64,000 nt of DNA from Comamonas avium (lineage in GTDB: Bacteria; Pseudomonadota; Gammaproteobacteria; Burkholderiales; Burkholderiaceae_C). The position numbers were made by a program, and so were the translations under genes. Position 1 is the stretch's first letter. Each line of letters opens with the position of its first letter. The notes under the pieces were generated by a model. It saw nothing but the letters and a program-made list of their open reading frames with translations, was not told where the DNA came from and ran no database searches. Positions 45,353 to 52,335 of the stretch are shown in pieces. The stretch lies in NCBI RefSeq assembly GCF_014836675.1, contig NZ_JACSQK010000006.1, positions 209,214-273,213 of the forward strand, given 5' to 3'.

Positions 45353-45365
45353 GTGGGTGAAGTGT

Positions 45366-45626
45366 TTAGCGGATGCCGGTGAGCCTGGATAGCTCGGCAA
45401 GCCGCTGGTAGTTAAGTGCGGTCTGCATTTGGCGCTCTTGGATGCGGTTGAGCAGTTCGGTGCCGCGTGCGTGCCAGTCGGGGCTGGTGGTGAGGTTGTT
45501 GACCAGATTGCGCAGCGCCAGTTGGTCGCGCTGCTGGGCGGCGGTGAGGGCGTCGTTATCACGCTTGAGCAGGGCTTGCTCGCCCGCCATGCGCACAAGT
45601 TCGTCCCGGTCTGTGTTGTCGGTCAT
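45366..45626 (-). CDS. Small coiled-coil phage protein (86 aa)
   Basis: This 86-aa charged helical protein (M-T-D-N-T-D-R-D-E-L) is probably a coiled coil with no membrane segment. AAGGAGA precedes the ATG at 45626. It sits downstream of hipA on the same strand but is separated by a terminator, so it is its own unit. No family assigned. Confidence 0.6.
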   Translation of the reverse strand: MTDNTDRDELVRMAGEQALLKRDNDALTAAQQRDQLALRNLVNNLTTSPDWHARGTELLNRIQERQMQTALNYQRLAELSRLTGIR

Positions 45627-45643
45627 CAAATCTCCTTGGTGAT

Positions 45644-45680
45644 GAAAAAAGCCCGCTAGGTCTGGAACCTTGCGGGCTTT
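45644..45680 (-). terminator. Terminator of hipBA
   Basis: On the minus strand CCCGCAAGG and its partner around a loop lead into TTTTTT. It lies 25 bases past the hipA stop. Confidence 0.75.
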
Positions 45681-45704
45681 GGTTTGGATGGCGTGGGCTG
45701 GCTT

Positions 45705-46970
45705 TTACAGATACGCCTGCCTTTGCAGCCTGAGTGCATCGCGGTCGATGCTGGCGGCCAGCAGCTCCATATCGGACTGGCTGACGCCCAGTGCGGTGAA
45801 GTACGCGGCCCAGCCATCAACGGTGGTGGCCACCTGCCGTACCAGCTCAACGGCGCGGGGCATTTTGATGCCGTATTCGTTGATCTGGGTCAGCGCGTTT
45901 TCCAGGCTGGATTCGGCGCCTGCGGTGCCGACGACCAGTGCTTGATAGCCCAGGTTTTGCAGGCTGGGCACGACGTCATACGCAGGGGTGAGGTCGTAGT
46001 AGCCATCTGCCAGGTTGAGGCTGATGCTGTGGTTGCGCTCGTGGTCGTCGGTGTTGTCCATGAGGATGTTGAAGACCATGCGTTTGAACAGCTCTTCGCG
46101 CATGGCGGCTTGCCGGTCTGGGTGGCCCAGGCGCAGCAGGATTGTGGCCAGGTTGCTGTAGCTTTGCTCCAGCCCCGCAGCGCGCAATGCGGTGTTGGCG
46201 GACTGGCAGTGCACGCGGTAGGGGCCCAGACGGTCAAACCGCTCAATGGTGAGGGCATGGCGCTGTTTGCCGTGGCGCATGGGCAGCGGCAGCACGGTGG
46301 TGTTGGCAACGTATAGGCCCGCTTGGGTGGCCAGCGTCATGGTGGCGTGCTCAATGAGCGGGGTGTCTACGGGGTCGTCCAGCTCACTGAACTTGATGAC
46401 GCAGGGGCCGTTGTCGGTTTGCAGCAGGGCCTTGGGGCGTGCGCCGCCCAGGGTGACGCCGGGCTGGATGAGGCGCTGTATCTCTGCGGTGATGGGGGCC
46501 TGGGTCTGCACGTCTTCCACCGCGCTGGCCAGTTGCGCCAGATCCTTCAACTGCGGATAGGGGCTGAGGTGGCGGGGTGTGTACTGATCGGCTGAGGTGG
46601 ATATGCCCAGCGCGCCAAAGCGGTCGTCGCCGGCGAAGAGCAGCATTTCCAGTATGGACAGGCGCGCGGGGCGGTCAATGTGGCGGATGATGCGCTCGCC
46701 CCAGCGGTCAGGGCGGGCGTCGTCGATGGCGCCGGGGGCGGTGTTTTTCTGGCCGGTGGTGAAGGTTTGCCCCTGGATGAGGGGCAGGTCTTCGCTGAGG
46801 GCAAAGTTCCACCACTCTGTCGCGTAGGTGAAGGTGGCGCAATCGGAGACAAGCTGTGACAGCGCCACCTCGCCCACCAGCGTGGGCGCGGCGGGGTTGA
46901 CCATGGCCCATACGTAGAGCCGGTCTTGGGGCACATAGGTGCGGGGCGATACGGCGTTGGGTTGGGTCAT
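45705..46970 (-). CDS. hipA: HipA-like toxin kinase
   Basis: This 421-aa protein has HipA kinase features: the G-G-A-R-P-K loop (175-180), Lys193 for ATP, the catalytic N-x-D-D-H-x-x-N (residues 306-313) and L-T-P-A-Y-D-V-V-P-S (327-336, Mg-binding Asp332). HipA of E. coli phosphorylates glutamyl-tRNA synthetase and causes persistence. Family branches have other tRNA-synthetase targets, so the target here is unknown. It overlaps its antitoxin by four bases. Confidence 0.85.
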   Translation of the reverse strand: MTQPNAVSPRTYVPQDRLYVWAMVNPAAPTLVGEVALSQLVSDCATFTYATEWWNFALSEDLPLIQGQTFTTGQKNTAPGAIDDARPDRWGERIIRHIDRPARLSILEMLLFAGDDRFGALGISTSADQYTPRHLSPYPQLKDLAQLASAVEDVQTQAPITAEIQRLIQPGVTLGGARPKALLQTDNGPCVIKFSELDDPVDTPLIEHATMTLATQAGLYVANTTVLPLPMRHGKQRHALTIERFDRLGPYRVHCQSANTALRAAGLEQSYSNLATILLRLGHPDRQAAMREELFKRMVFNILMDNTDDHERNHSISLNLADGYYDLTPAYDVVPSLQNLGYQALVVGTAGAESSLENALTQINEYGIKMPRAVELVRQVATTVDGWAAYFTALGVSQSDMELLAASIDRDALRLQRQAYL

Positions 46971-47620
46971 TTCTTTTTAGGGTGGTCTGACTTGGCCAGG
47001 AGGGCGGCTAGGCCTGCAGATTTTTTACTGATTTCAGCAATCTGCTGTCCGGCTGGTGAATTGTGAAAGCCCATTACCGCCTTGATGGCCGGTGAATTGT
47101 GAAAGTCCATTACCGCCTTCATGGCTGGCGAAAATGCTTTGTCCACCTGAACGGCGGGCAGTTTTGAGATCGTTTCCCCAAGCTGCATCGCAGGCAAGTT
47201 TTTAATAGTGTTGCCAATTTGGGCGACGGGCATTCTCTGAGTGACAGCTAGGGCATGTTCATTGGAACTCGCAGGAGCTTGTGCGGCCTTTGAAGGTAAG
47301 GCGGCTGGTTTTTTCTTTGCCCGGACCTTGGCCACTTCCTTCTCCAGCGCTGCATGGTCGTTCTGTGGAGCAATCAGGTCGGCCAGGCCAGTTGCTGGAT
47401 TGATCAGCCACATGCACATCACGTACGAAGCCATGGCCACGGATGGGTCGCCGCGCTCGATACGCGCCATGGTGGGCTGAGAGATGCCCAGTTTTTTGGC
47501 CCATTGCGCCTGCGACTCTCCACGCCGCTTGCGGGCGATGACGATGTTTTGTGCCAGCTGCTCAATTTGCTGGAGCACGGCTTGTGGGTAGTTGGCAGGT
47601 GATGTGGTTTGGCGTGGCAT
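46967..47620 (-). CDS. hipB: HipB-like antitoxin with long C-terminal repeat region
   Basis: This 217-aa protein has an XRE helix-turn-helix (residues about 20-75, Q-A-Q-W-A-K-K-L-G-I-S-Q-P-T-M-A). E. coli HipB has 88 residues; here about 130 extra residues form a Lys/Ala-rich linker and tandem near-identical units (F-H-N-S-P-A and K-A-V-M). It should repress hipBA and block HipA. No clear Shine-Dalgarno sequence precedes it. Four copies of CATAGAT lie just upstream. Confidence 0.8.
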   Translation of the reverse strand: MPRQTTSPANYPQAVLQQIEQLAQNIVIARKRRGESQAQWAKKLGISQPTMARIERGDPSVAMASYVMCMWLINPATGLADLIAPQNDHAALEKEVAKVRAKKKPAALPSKAAQAPASSNEHALAVTQRMPVAQIGNTIKNLPAMQLGETISKLPAVQVDKAFSPAMKAVMDFHNSPAIKAVMGFHNSPAGQQIAEISKKSAGLAALLAKSDHPKKK

Positions 47621-47621
47621 A

Positions 47622-47756
47622 CATAGATGTTAGTGTTTTATCAGAAACATGTAAATCTATGAATTGTTTATGGGTGCGGTGCACACAAATGCTGCACCAT
47701 GAAGTTAAAACTAAATCCATAGATGTATTTGTTTTTCATAAATATATTCATCTATG
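47622..47756. promoter_or_regulatory. Four HipB-operator-like repeats
   Basis: The heptamer CATAGAT occurs at 47622-47628 and 47718-47724 on the plus strand and inverted (ATCTATG) at 47655-47661 and 47750-47756. The group fills the gap between hipB and the dNMP-kinase gene stop. Their arrangement fits cooperative binding of a dimeric antitoxin. Confidence 0.6.
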
Positions 47757-47767
47757 AATAATTTAAG

Positions 47768-48436
47768 TCAAGAGCTTGTGCCTGCAGCAGGCTGGCAATG
47801 GCGCTTCAGCTCATGCCAGTGGGTCAGCACAAGGTGCTGCAGGTGGCCCACGTCTGCGATGTTGTGCAGGGTAAGGTCGGCCTGGATCTGCAGGTGTTCG
47901 GTGCTGGTGGCGTGGGTGGTGCGCTGCTCATGACCGGGGCGCTTGATGCGCCAGATGGTGCCGCCCATGTTGCGGATCATTTCTGCCTCGTTGCGCTTGT
48001 ACACATCGGCCAGCACGATAGGGCGGCGACAGCTGTGCATGCGTAGGTAGGCGATGCGGCTGCGTACGTATTCAAGCCAGTAGTCGGGGGCTTGCGTGCG
48101 GCGGTATTCGCTGCCCCACCATTCCAGAATTTGGAGCGGGCTGCGGGGTGTTTGCAGGTCGCCTTCCGCGTGGGCTTGAACGCACTGTACAAAGTCTTTG
48201 TCTGTGCAGTTTTGCAGGGCTAGCAAACGTTGCGGCTGGGTTTTGCTCAGACGGCTGGCCAAGTCCAATATGCAGCAGCCAAAGGCTTTGGCTACTTCGG
48301 CATATATGCCGTCACTGAATGCCATGGCGCGGGCATCTGCGTGCGCTTCAAGCAGTTGAGCGACGGTGGTTTTACCGCAGTTGTGATCGCCGGTGATGCC
48401 AAGAATGATGGGCTGTTTAGCGGTGCGGTGTGGCAT
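47768..48436 (-). CDS. Deoxynucleoside monophosphate kinase-like protein
   Basis: This 222-aa P-loop protein (G-I-T-G-D-H-N-C-G-K-T-T, residues 13-24) resembles T4 gp1 and related phage dNMP kinases. It has W-W-G-S-E-Y-R-R, which lines the nucleotide pocket in that family, and a Walker-B-like L-A-D-V-Y-K. It would phosphorylate dNMPs for phage replication. No Shine-Dalgarno sequence is seen at the 48436 ATG. It ends a run of small genes on the minus strand. Confidence 0.7.
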   Translation of the reverse strand: MPHRTAKQPIILGITGDHNCGKTTVAQLLEAHADARAMAFSDGIYAEVAKAFGCCILDLASRLSKTQPQRLLALQNCTDKDFVQCVQAHAEGDLQTPRSPLQILEWWGSEYRRTQAPDYWLEYVRSRIAYLRMHSCRRPIVLADVYKRNEAEMIRNMGGTIWRIKRPGHEQRTTHATSTEHLQIQADLTLHNIADVGHLQHLVLTHWHELKRHCQPAAGTSS

Positions 48437-48647
48437 GGTGGTTTCTTAATTTATGAGCACGTTGTGCATGCAAATGCTCGGTTTTAAAGTGGTTTTGAAG
48501 TGAAGCTAAATGCTGATAAGCGCTAACAGCTTTGTTTTCTATAGCGTTCAGGATGCGGCTGCGTCGACTGTCTTGTTGCTGCAGGTGGGCCAGCAGTGCA
48601 TCAAGCGCGGTGCTGTGTGACGGGTTTGACTTTGATGGCTTTGGCAT
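48417..48647 (-). CDS. Small helical phage protein (76 aa)
   Basis: This 76-aa basic protein (M-P-K-P-S-K-S-N-P-S) is a predicted helix with many Gln, Arg and His. It overlaps the dNMP-kinase start by 20 bases and the 54-aa gene by 47 bases. GGAATG before the start is a weak ribosome-binding site. A longer open frame extends far upstream but lacks coding character. It carries part of the palindromic repeat (48516-48532) inside the gene. Confidence 0.5.
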   Translation of the reverse strand: MPKPSKSNPSHSTALDALLAHLQQQDSRRSRILNAIENKAVSAYQHLASLQNHFKTEHLHAQRAHKLRNHHATPHR

Positions 48648-48765
48648 CGGGAAACATTCCAAAGGCGATGTCGAAGGCATGCCCGCCAGTGCGGGCCGGG
48701 GTGATGTAGCTGGTGCGGCCGCGGGGTGTGTACACGGCAACGTGGTAGCTGCGAAGCTTGGGCAT
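48601..48765 (-). CDS. Small phage protein (54 aa)
   Basis: This 54-aa frame (M-P-K-L-R-S-Y-H-V-A-V-Y-T-P-R-G-R-T) has a strong AGGAG seven bases before its ATG. A beta-rich, basic composition with no membrane segment can be seen. It is not in a known family. The gene before it uses the same upstream sequence GCAGGAGCCAC. Confidence 0.6.
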   Translation of the reverse strand: MPKLRSYHVAVYTPRGRTSYITPARTGGHAFDIAFGMFPDAKAIKVKPVTQHRA

Positions 48766-48781
48766 GGGGTGGCTCCTGCGT

Positions 48782-48859
48782 TCATAGGGGGTAGGCTGCA
48801 ATGGCACCAACGGCCAGCGTGATGGCCGCAGCAATCAACCAGGCAACGGCGTGGCGCAT
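48782..48859 (-). CDS. Tiny single-helix membrane protein (25 aa)
   Basis: This 25-aa frame (M-R-H-A-V-A-W-L-I-A-A-A-I-T-L-A-V-G) is a single membrane helix. AGGAG lies seven bases before the ATG in the same GCAGGAGCCAC context as the next gene, and the 17 bases between its stop and that gene hold the second site. This tandem use of matching sites is the main support. Small membrane peptides of this size in prophages often act as lysis, toxin or exclusion factors; which one cannot be said. Confidence 0.55.
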   Translation of the reverse strand: MRHAVAWLIAAAITLAVGAIAAYPL

Positions 48860-48881
48860 AGCGTGGCTCCTGCATGAGGGC

Positions 48882-48908
48882 AAAAAAAAGCCCACCGGGT
48901 AGTGGGCT
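48882..48908 (-). terminator. Terminator upstream of small-gene run
   Basis: On the minus strand AGCCCAC/GTGGGCT with a CGGGTA-type loop is followed by eight T's. It should end a transcript coming from about 49000 or beyond, and it insulates the 25-aa gene. Confidence 0.8.
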
Positions 48909-49203
48909 TGAGAATAAAAAAGCCGGTGCCTTTCGGCATGCCATGGGAAGAAGAAGAGGGAGGGAGGAGACCCCCACGACCCGGCTGGAAAAAGGTTGAT
49001 GGCGCCGTATGAGCCCCGGCTTTTCGACAAGATGGAGGGGGTCGACTTTCACGCCTTGCTGGTGGGCGACTACCAGTCACGATTGCCATCAGGTGTATTC
49101 ACTGCGTCAGTAAATGCACCTCATGGCCCTGCATCTCGCTGCAGGCGGCGGTGCTTTGTGCCCACGGGGCTTGCTCACTTAAACGGTGCGCTCCTTGGGC
49201 AAA

Positions 49204-49231
49204 TAAAAACAGCCTCCTGAGGGAAACTGCT
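49204..49231 (-). terminator. Terminator, minus strand
   Basis: On the minus strand CAGUUUCC pairs with GGAGGCUG, using two G-U pairs, around a 4-base loop and is followed by UUUUU. Confidence 0.6.
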
Positions 49232-49242
49232 TGTGTTTGGGC

Positions 49243-49268
49243 ATGAAAAAGCCCGCTCGATGCGGGCT
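49243..49268 (-). terminator. Terminator, minus strand (second)
   Basis: On the minus strand AGCCCGC/GCGGGCT is followed by TTTTT. It lies 12 bases upstream of the other terminator. Confidence 0.7.
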
Positions 49269-49490
49269 GGTGGTTTGGTAGACGGAAGAGCGACTTGCAG
49301 AAATGAATTTTCTGCTTCAAAGCATCGTCTTGCTGCTTTTTGTTCTGAGTTTGTCCTGGCTGCTTTAGACCAGGCGAAGATCGCTCAGCTTGTCGCTCTT
49401 ACCTTTGTCTCTGACCAAGGATGTTCAGGCCAGAGTGGATGTGTGTTGCATTGGACTAACTCCTTAAGTTAGAGAAAGCCAACAGGGCTT

Positions 49491-49895
49491 TCACGTCTGC
49501 ACGATGCTCCTGAAGCAATACCCGCGTTGTATCAATGCGTAAGTAACACAGGCTTGAGTCTCAAACCGCAGCCCTCTGTCACAAGGCTCTGGTTTGCGGT
49601 CGTAGCTTTCCGACCTGTCATCGCTTGCACGACGGGCTTTGCTGTTCTTGGCAACCCGGTATGCCTCACCCTTTGACCGTGTACGCACTTTGGCGACTGG
49701 ATACAGCGGGACACTGCGCGGAGCACCCGCCATGCCGGGTGACGCTATAGAGCCGGACGAACCCCAAACTTTGGCTGGGGAGCAACATCGGCGGTGCAGG
49801 GCGAGAGTGGATAGGCAAGGGTGCGCGAGGCGTAGGCGGTAAGGGTGGAGTCCGCTCGCTGCAATACATTTGAGGTTCCAACATTCAAACTTCAT
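49491..49895 (-). CDS. Possible phage leader protein (134 aa)
   Basis: An open frame starts at 49895 with M-K-F-E-C-W-N-L-K and a GGAG about ten bases before. It is Ser/Arg-rich, with a cysteine-dense first third and a C-terminal run P-L-Y-P-V-A-K-V-R-T-R-S. The last 80 residues have plausible coding character, and a second ATG at 49733 would give just that part. I recall similar frames (Ash/Icd-like) in other prophages but cannot verify this. It may be a leader RNA read as protein. Confidence 0.3.
   Translation of the reverse strand: MKFECWNLKCIAASGLHPYRLRLAHPCLSTLALHRRCCSPAKVWGSSGSIASPGMAGAPRSVPLYPVAKVRTRSKGEAYRVAKNSKARRASDDRSESYDRKPEPCDRGLRFETQACVTYALIQRGYCFRSIVQT
49869..49888. promoter_or_regulatory. 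Second copy of the TTTGARGTTCC palindrome
   Basis: TTTGAGGTTCCAACATTCAA resembles the palindrome at 44915-44935, with one base fewer and three differences. GAGGGACTCC follows, as GAGGGCTACCC follows the first copy. Confidence 0.45.
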
Positions 49896-49958
49896 ACAGG
49901 AGGGACTCCATAACAGTTGCATTACTGGCGGCGGCTGTGCAGGAGTGTCGCGATAACT

Positions 49959-50333
49959 ATGACAACAAAGGAATGGATTGAAATAAGCATCCAAATTGCA
50001 TCATTGATCCTGACGGTCTGGATAGGCGTTAACTCATTGAAGCTCCAGCGCACCCACATCAGTGCAGCCAAAGCAGCAGAACAGGCTGCTGATACGCCAA
50101 TGACCCAAAGATGGAAGTGGTTCAAAACACATGTTTCGGGGTTTTTCTTCATGTGGCTCCTTTCAATTGGCTGGCTGGTTTATGCAAGCGCGCAGTCAGA
50201 GCCCATTACACGCGTCACTTTGCTTCAGTTTTCGCTGTTGACGATGTGGTGCCTTACCTGTGCGTTCATGGTGGTGCTATTTGCGTTCGTGGCGGCATTT
50301 GTCCCGTTGAGCCTGATTCGGGACGACGCATAA
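49959..50333 (+). CDS. Small membrane protein of the prophage (124 aa)
   Basis: This 124-aa protein has about three membrane helices (about residues 8-25, 58-78 and 88-115) with a short charged loop rich in Ala and Glu. AGGAG lies 13 bases before the ATG at 49959, and a TTG in frame at 49917 is an alternative. No family is recognised. It is the plus-strand gene nearest to the left operator cluster and could be a superinfection-exclusion or envelope protein, which is only a guess from its type and place. Confidence 0.6.
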   Translation: MTTKEWIEISIQIASLILTVWIGVNSLKLQRTHISAAKAAEQAADTPMTQRWKWFKTHVSGFFFMWLLSIGWLVYASAQSEPITRVTLLQFSLLTMWCLTCAFMVVLFAFVAAFVPLSLIRDDA

Positions 50334-50515
50334 CCCTTTCCTATCCACTCTCTTGTTAAAGACCGGGGGCAACGCCCCGGTCAATGCCGTGGCACCCATC
50401 GCGGTGGCACCTTGCTGCGCGCTGTGAGGCGCTAGACCTTCCTCTTGCATCGATTCGGTACGGGGCGGATCGCTTCCCCTTGGTCGTGTAGCGGTTGGTG
50501 CTGCGATGAATTTAT

Positions 50516-50567
50516 TAAACACTATGTTTATCAATAAGTCAAACATATTGTTTAAACAAGGTGTTTT
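50516..50567. promoter_or_regulatory. Left operator cluster of the phage repressor
   Basis: Three copies of the 15-bp consensus TAAACA-N3-TGTTTA lie at 50516-50530 (perfect), 50540-50554 (one change) and 50553-50567 (one change). They match the three sites at 53277-53330 next to the repressor gene. Position and number match lambda OL. Confidence 0.75.
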
Positions 50568-50640
50568 AAAAAAGTGATGGGCTTCATCCGACAGGCAGTG
50601 CAAAGGAGTTGGGCTACAACTGCCGAAGGAGAGCGCTGCC

Positions 50641-50763
50641 ATGCAACTGAACCCCAAAGAGCCTCGCAAGGAACAAGAACCCAAGCCTGAGCCGATTGAT
50701 CCGCCCAGCGATGCCCCACCGGTAGAGCTGCCAGGCGATCCGATGGATGAGCCAAATATTTAG
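50641..50763 (+). CDS. Small Pro/Glu-rich phage protein (40 aa)
   Basis: This 40-aa acidic, proline-rich protein (M-Q-L-N-P-K-E-P) has AAGGAG eight bases before its ATG. It lies 74 bases after the left operator cluster and would be read from it on the plus strand. It contains no hydrophobic segment and is likely disordered. Similar tiny proteins are found in phage immunity regions. Confidence 0.6.
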   Translation: MQLNPKEPRKEQEPKPEPIDPPSDAPPVELPGDPMDEPNI

Positions 50764-50768
50764 GGCGT

Positions 50769-50791
50769 AAAAAAGCCCGCGTTAGGCGGGC
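50769..50791 (-). terminator. Terminator of the lysogenic transcript (cI to cassettes)
   Basis: On the minus strand GCCCGCC and GCGGGC around a 4-base loop (50775-50791) are followed by six T's. It is downstream of cI and both cassettes on their strand and upstream of the left operators. Confidence 0.75.
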
Positions 50792-50838
50792 CTTGAATTG
50801 AGATGATGTTTGTCTGTAATAGACCCGAAGCAGACAGC

Positions 50839-50898
50839 CACTAACGAATAAGCTAAGCCGACCGCAGTATGCGGGTCGGCTTGAGCGCCGGGTTAGAC
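50839..50898 (-). other. attC recombination site (59-base element) of second cassette
   Basis: On the minus strand the site has R'' GTCTAAC (50892-50898), a L''-like CGCTCAAGCCGAC, a short loop, the complementary GTCGGCTTAGC and R' GTTAG (50841-50845). Arms GCCGACC and GGTCGGC pair. The arrangement, 60 bp in all, is that of integron attC sites such as those of aadA-type cassettes. Confidence 0.75.
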
Positions 50899-51129
50899 CC
50901 AGCGCAACAAAATAACTATGGCCTCGCGGGCCACGGACTACAAAAACCATAACTGCTAACCCTAGTGAAATAAGGGCTAGAGGCCAAAAACACCAATAAC
51001 TTACCCAAAGCCACCACAGCGGCACGCAGGCGAAGCCTAGCGCAGCGCCGAACACCCAACGAATGAACGCTTGAAAAAGTAAATGGCGTTTGGATATTCA
51101 TGGGCTTAAATGGGTAGGAATAAAAGGCA
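50899..51129 (-). other. Second cassette body, no certain gene
   Basis: Two minus-strand frames are open. One starts ATG at 51101 and ends 50916 (61 codons, basic). The other has a membrane-protein look (V-P-L-W-W-L-W-V-S-Y-W-C-F-W) but only a GTG start at 51055 and reads on through the attC site. Their common upstream ATG suggests a one-base frameshift between them. The cassette gene may therefore be broken. Confidence 0.45.
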
Positions 51130-51207
51130 GGCTAGCGCCCTTCATCAGCGGTGCAACCGCAGGTTGCATCCGGCGCCGAAGTCGCGAACTGCCTAAAATT
51201 GTTAGGC
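51130..51207 (-). other. Degenerate attC site of first cassette
   Basis: On the minus strand the R'' box GCCTAAC (51201-51207) contains the stop codon of the cassette gene and is complementary to the GTTAGGC at that cassette's 5' boundary, as expected for one circularised cassette. A central hairpin GATGCAACC/GGTTGCAC follows. The far end reads GCTAGCC rather than GTTRRRY, so the site is imperfect. Confidence 0.55.
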
Positions 51208-52335
51208 CGCACTTGTGCTAGCCACTTGCCGCCTGAAATGGGCAGCCAATGCATGATTTGCGCTCTCAAATGCTTCCTTATGCTTCTGATCCTCCTCCAC
51301 AGATGTAATCAACGCAGAAATTTCAGCTGAGGAATGAAACTGCGCCAAGATCTCTATCAATTTATTGTCACAGAGGAGATCCTGAAAAAAGCCTCTCGAA
51401 GAGACCAACGACCCACCGTATGGCCTGGATTTATATGTGTCTTCGATAATTTTGTAAAAGAATTTCATTCTGCCTAGTTCACGCTCACACAATGCCAAGT
51501 AGTTTCTATAGAGCGTTGAATCCTTCTCGAACCGCGATCCTTCAGAATGAATCAACTTAGAACAAAGTTTGTACTGGCCGGAGTGGTACAGCGATTGCAT
51601 TTTGTAGAGGAAGCGGTCCCGATCTAGTGGGCGATGATTTAGAACCAGCTTCTGCAATTGGCAGAAAAGCTGATAGAGCTCAAAAAAGTTTTTGTAGCGA
51701 TAACTAATAGAAGGGTCTACAGGACGAAACATCTTCCCGTTGATAGTGGAGCCACACGGTCGCTTTATGTGTCGTTCACCAAAGTCATACACACGAATCT
51801 TTTCCCGAATTTTCTCAAGTAAAACAAGTTCTTCAGCAGTGGCGTATGTATGAAAGCTGAGCACTTTGTTTGCAAGTTCGTCGATATCTAATGTCCGGTC
51901 TAGGATTTCCTCTCCTACAACGAGAAGCGCATCCTTTACATTTGGATCGTACAGATAAGACTCGTTTAGGCATTTGTTCTGAAGCCCTAGTTTGATGTCA
52001 TTTTCAGAAAGGTTGCCAGCACGAATTTTTGATTGGAAAAATGACGGGCTGTGCGAGCGATGGCGCATTACTAGATCGAACAAGTAAAAGAGCTGTTTGT
52101 ACGTGTCAAAAAGCGCAAGCTCTACTATCGGCCTTAGCTTCTTACGACGTTTTTTTTCTGGTAGGTATGAGAACGCCAACCAGAACACAATTGCCGCTAC
52201 CACTGATAGCAGTATTGGCAGCAAGATGTTGCTTTCCTTTGCCCAAGCATCAAACGACGCAATCCACCCACTTATATGCTCGCAAATGATCTCTATTAGT
52301 TCATTCGAGTCCTTCATTTCTGCACCTTGGCTCAT
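51202..52335 (-). CDS. Cassette-borne protein of unknown function with membrane helix (377 aa)
   Basis: This 377-aa protein has one membrane helix (about residues 36-57, I-L-L-P-I-L-L-S-V-V-A-A-I-V), followed by a basic cluster (E-K-K-R-R-K-K-L-R-P) and a large soluble domain, probably cytoplasmic, of helical and charged character. No known family was recognised. DNA is clearly A+T-richer than the flanks. The stop (TAA) lies inside the attC R'' box and the start follows the cassette boundary by seven bases. A second ATG at 52317 is possible. Its place downstream of cI suggests expression during lysogeny, as for lambda rexAB, and an exclusion or defence role is a reasonable hypothesis only. 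Confidence 0.75.
   Translation of the reverse strand: MSQGAEMKDSNELIEIICEHISGWIASFDAWAKESNILLPILLSVVAAIVFWLAFSYLPEKKRRKKLRPIVELALFDTYKQLFYLFDLVMRHRSHSPSFFQSKIRAGNLSENDIKLGLQNKCLNESYLYDPNVKDALLVVGEEILDRTLDIDELANKVLSFHTYATAEELVLLEKIREKIRVYDFGERHIKRPCGSTINGKMFRPVDPSISYRYKNFFELYQLFCQLQKLVLNHRPLDRDRFLYKMQSLYHSGQYKLCSKLIHSEGSRFEKDSTLYRNYLALCERELGRMKFFYKIIEDTYKSRPYGGSLVSSRGFFQDLLCDNKLIEILAQFHSSAEISALITSVEEDQKHKEAFESANHALAAHFRRQVASTSAA

Larger units (their letters stand above)
48909..49490. other. Region without a clear gene, with two minus-strand terminators
   Basis: Hairpins at 49204-49231 (CAG...CTG with G-U pairs) and 49243-49268 (CCCGC/GCGGG) both end in T-runs on the minus strand, implying a minus-strand transcript from about 49490 with no obvious protein. 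A 21-codon plus-strand frame at 49303-49368 encodes a hydrophobic peptide. Several longer frames exist but none has a good start and family. Confidence 0.45.

Noticed and set aside
48916..48940. Third minus-strand terminator
   Set aside because: The stem is only four base pairs, so I did not count it although T's follow.
50277..50450. 57-codon minus-strand frame left of the left operators (N-like candidate)
   Set aside because: No ribosome-binding site, and it overlaps the end of the plus-strand membrane gene; no resemblance to antiterminators apart from a basic end.
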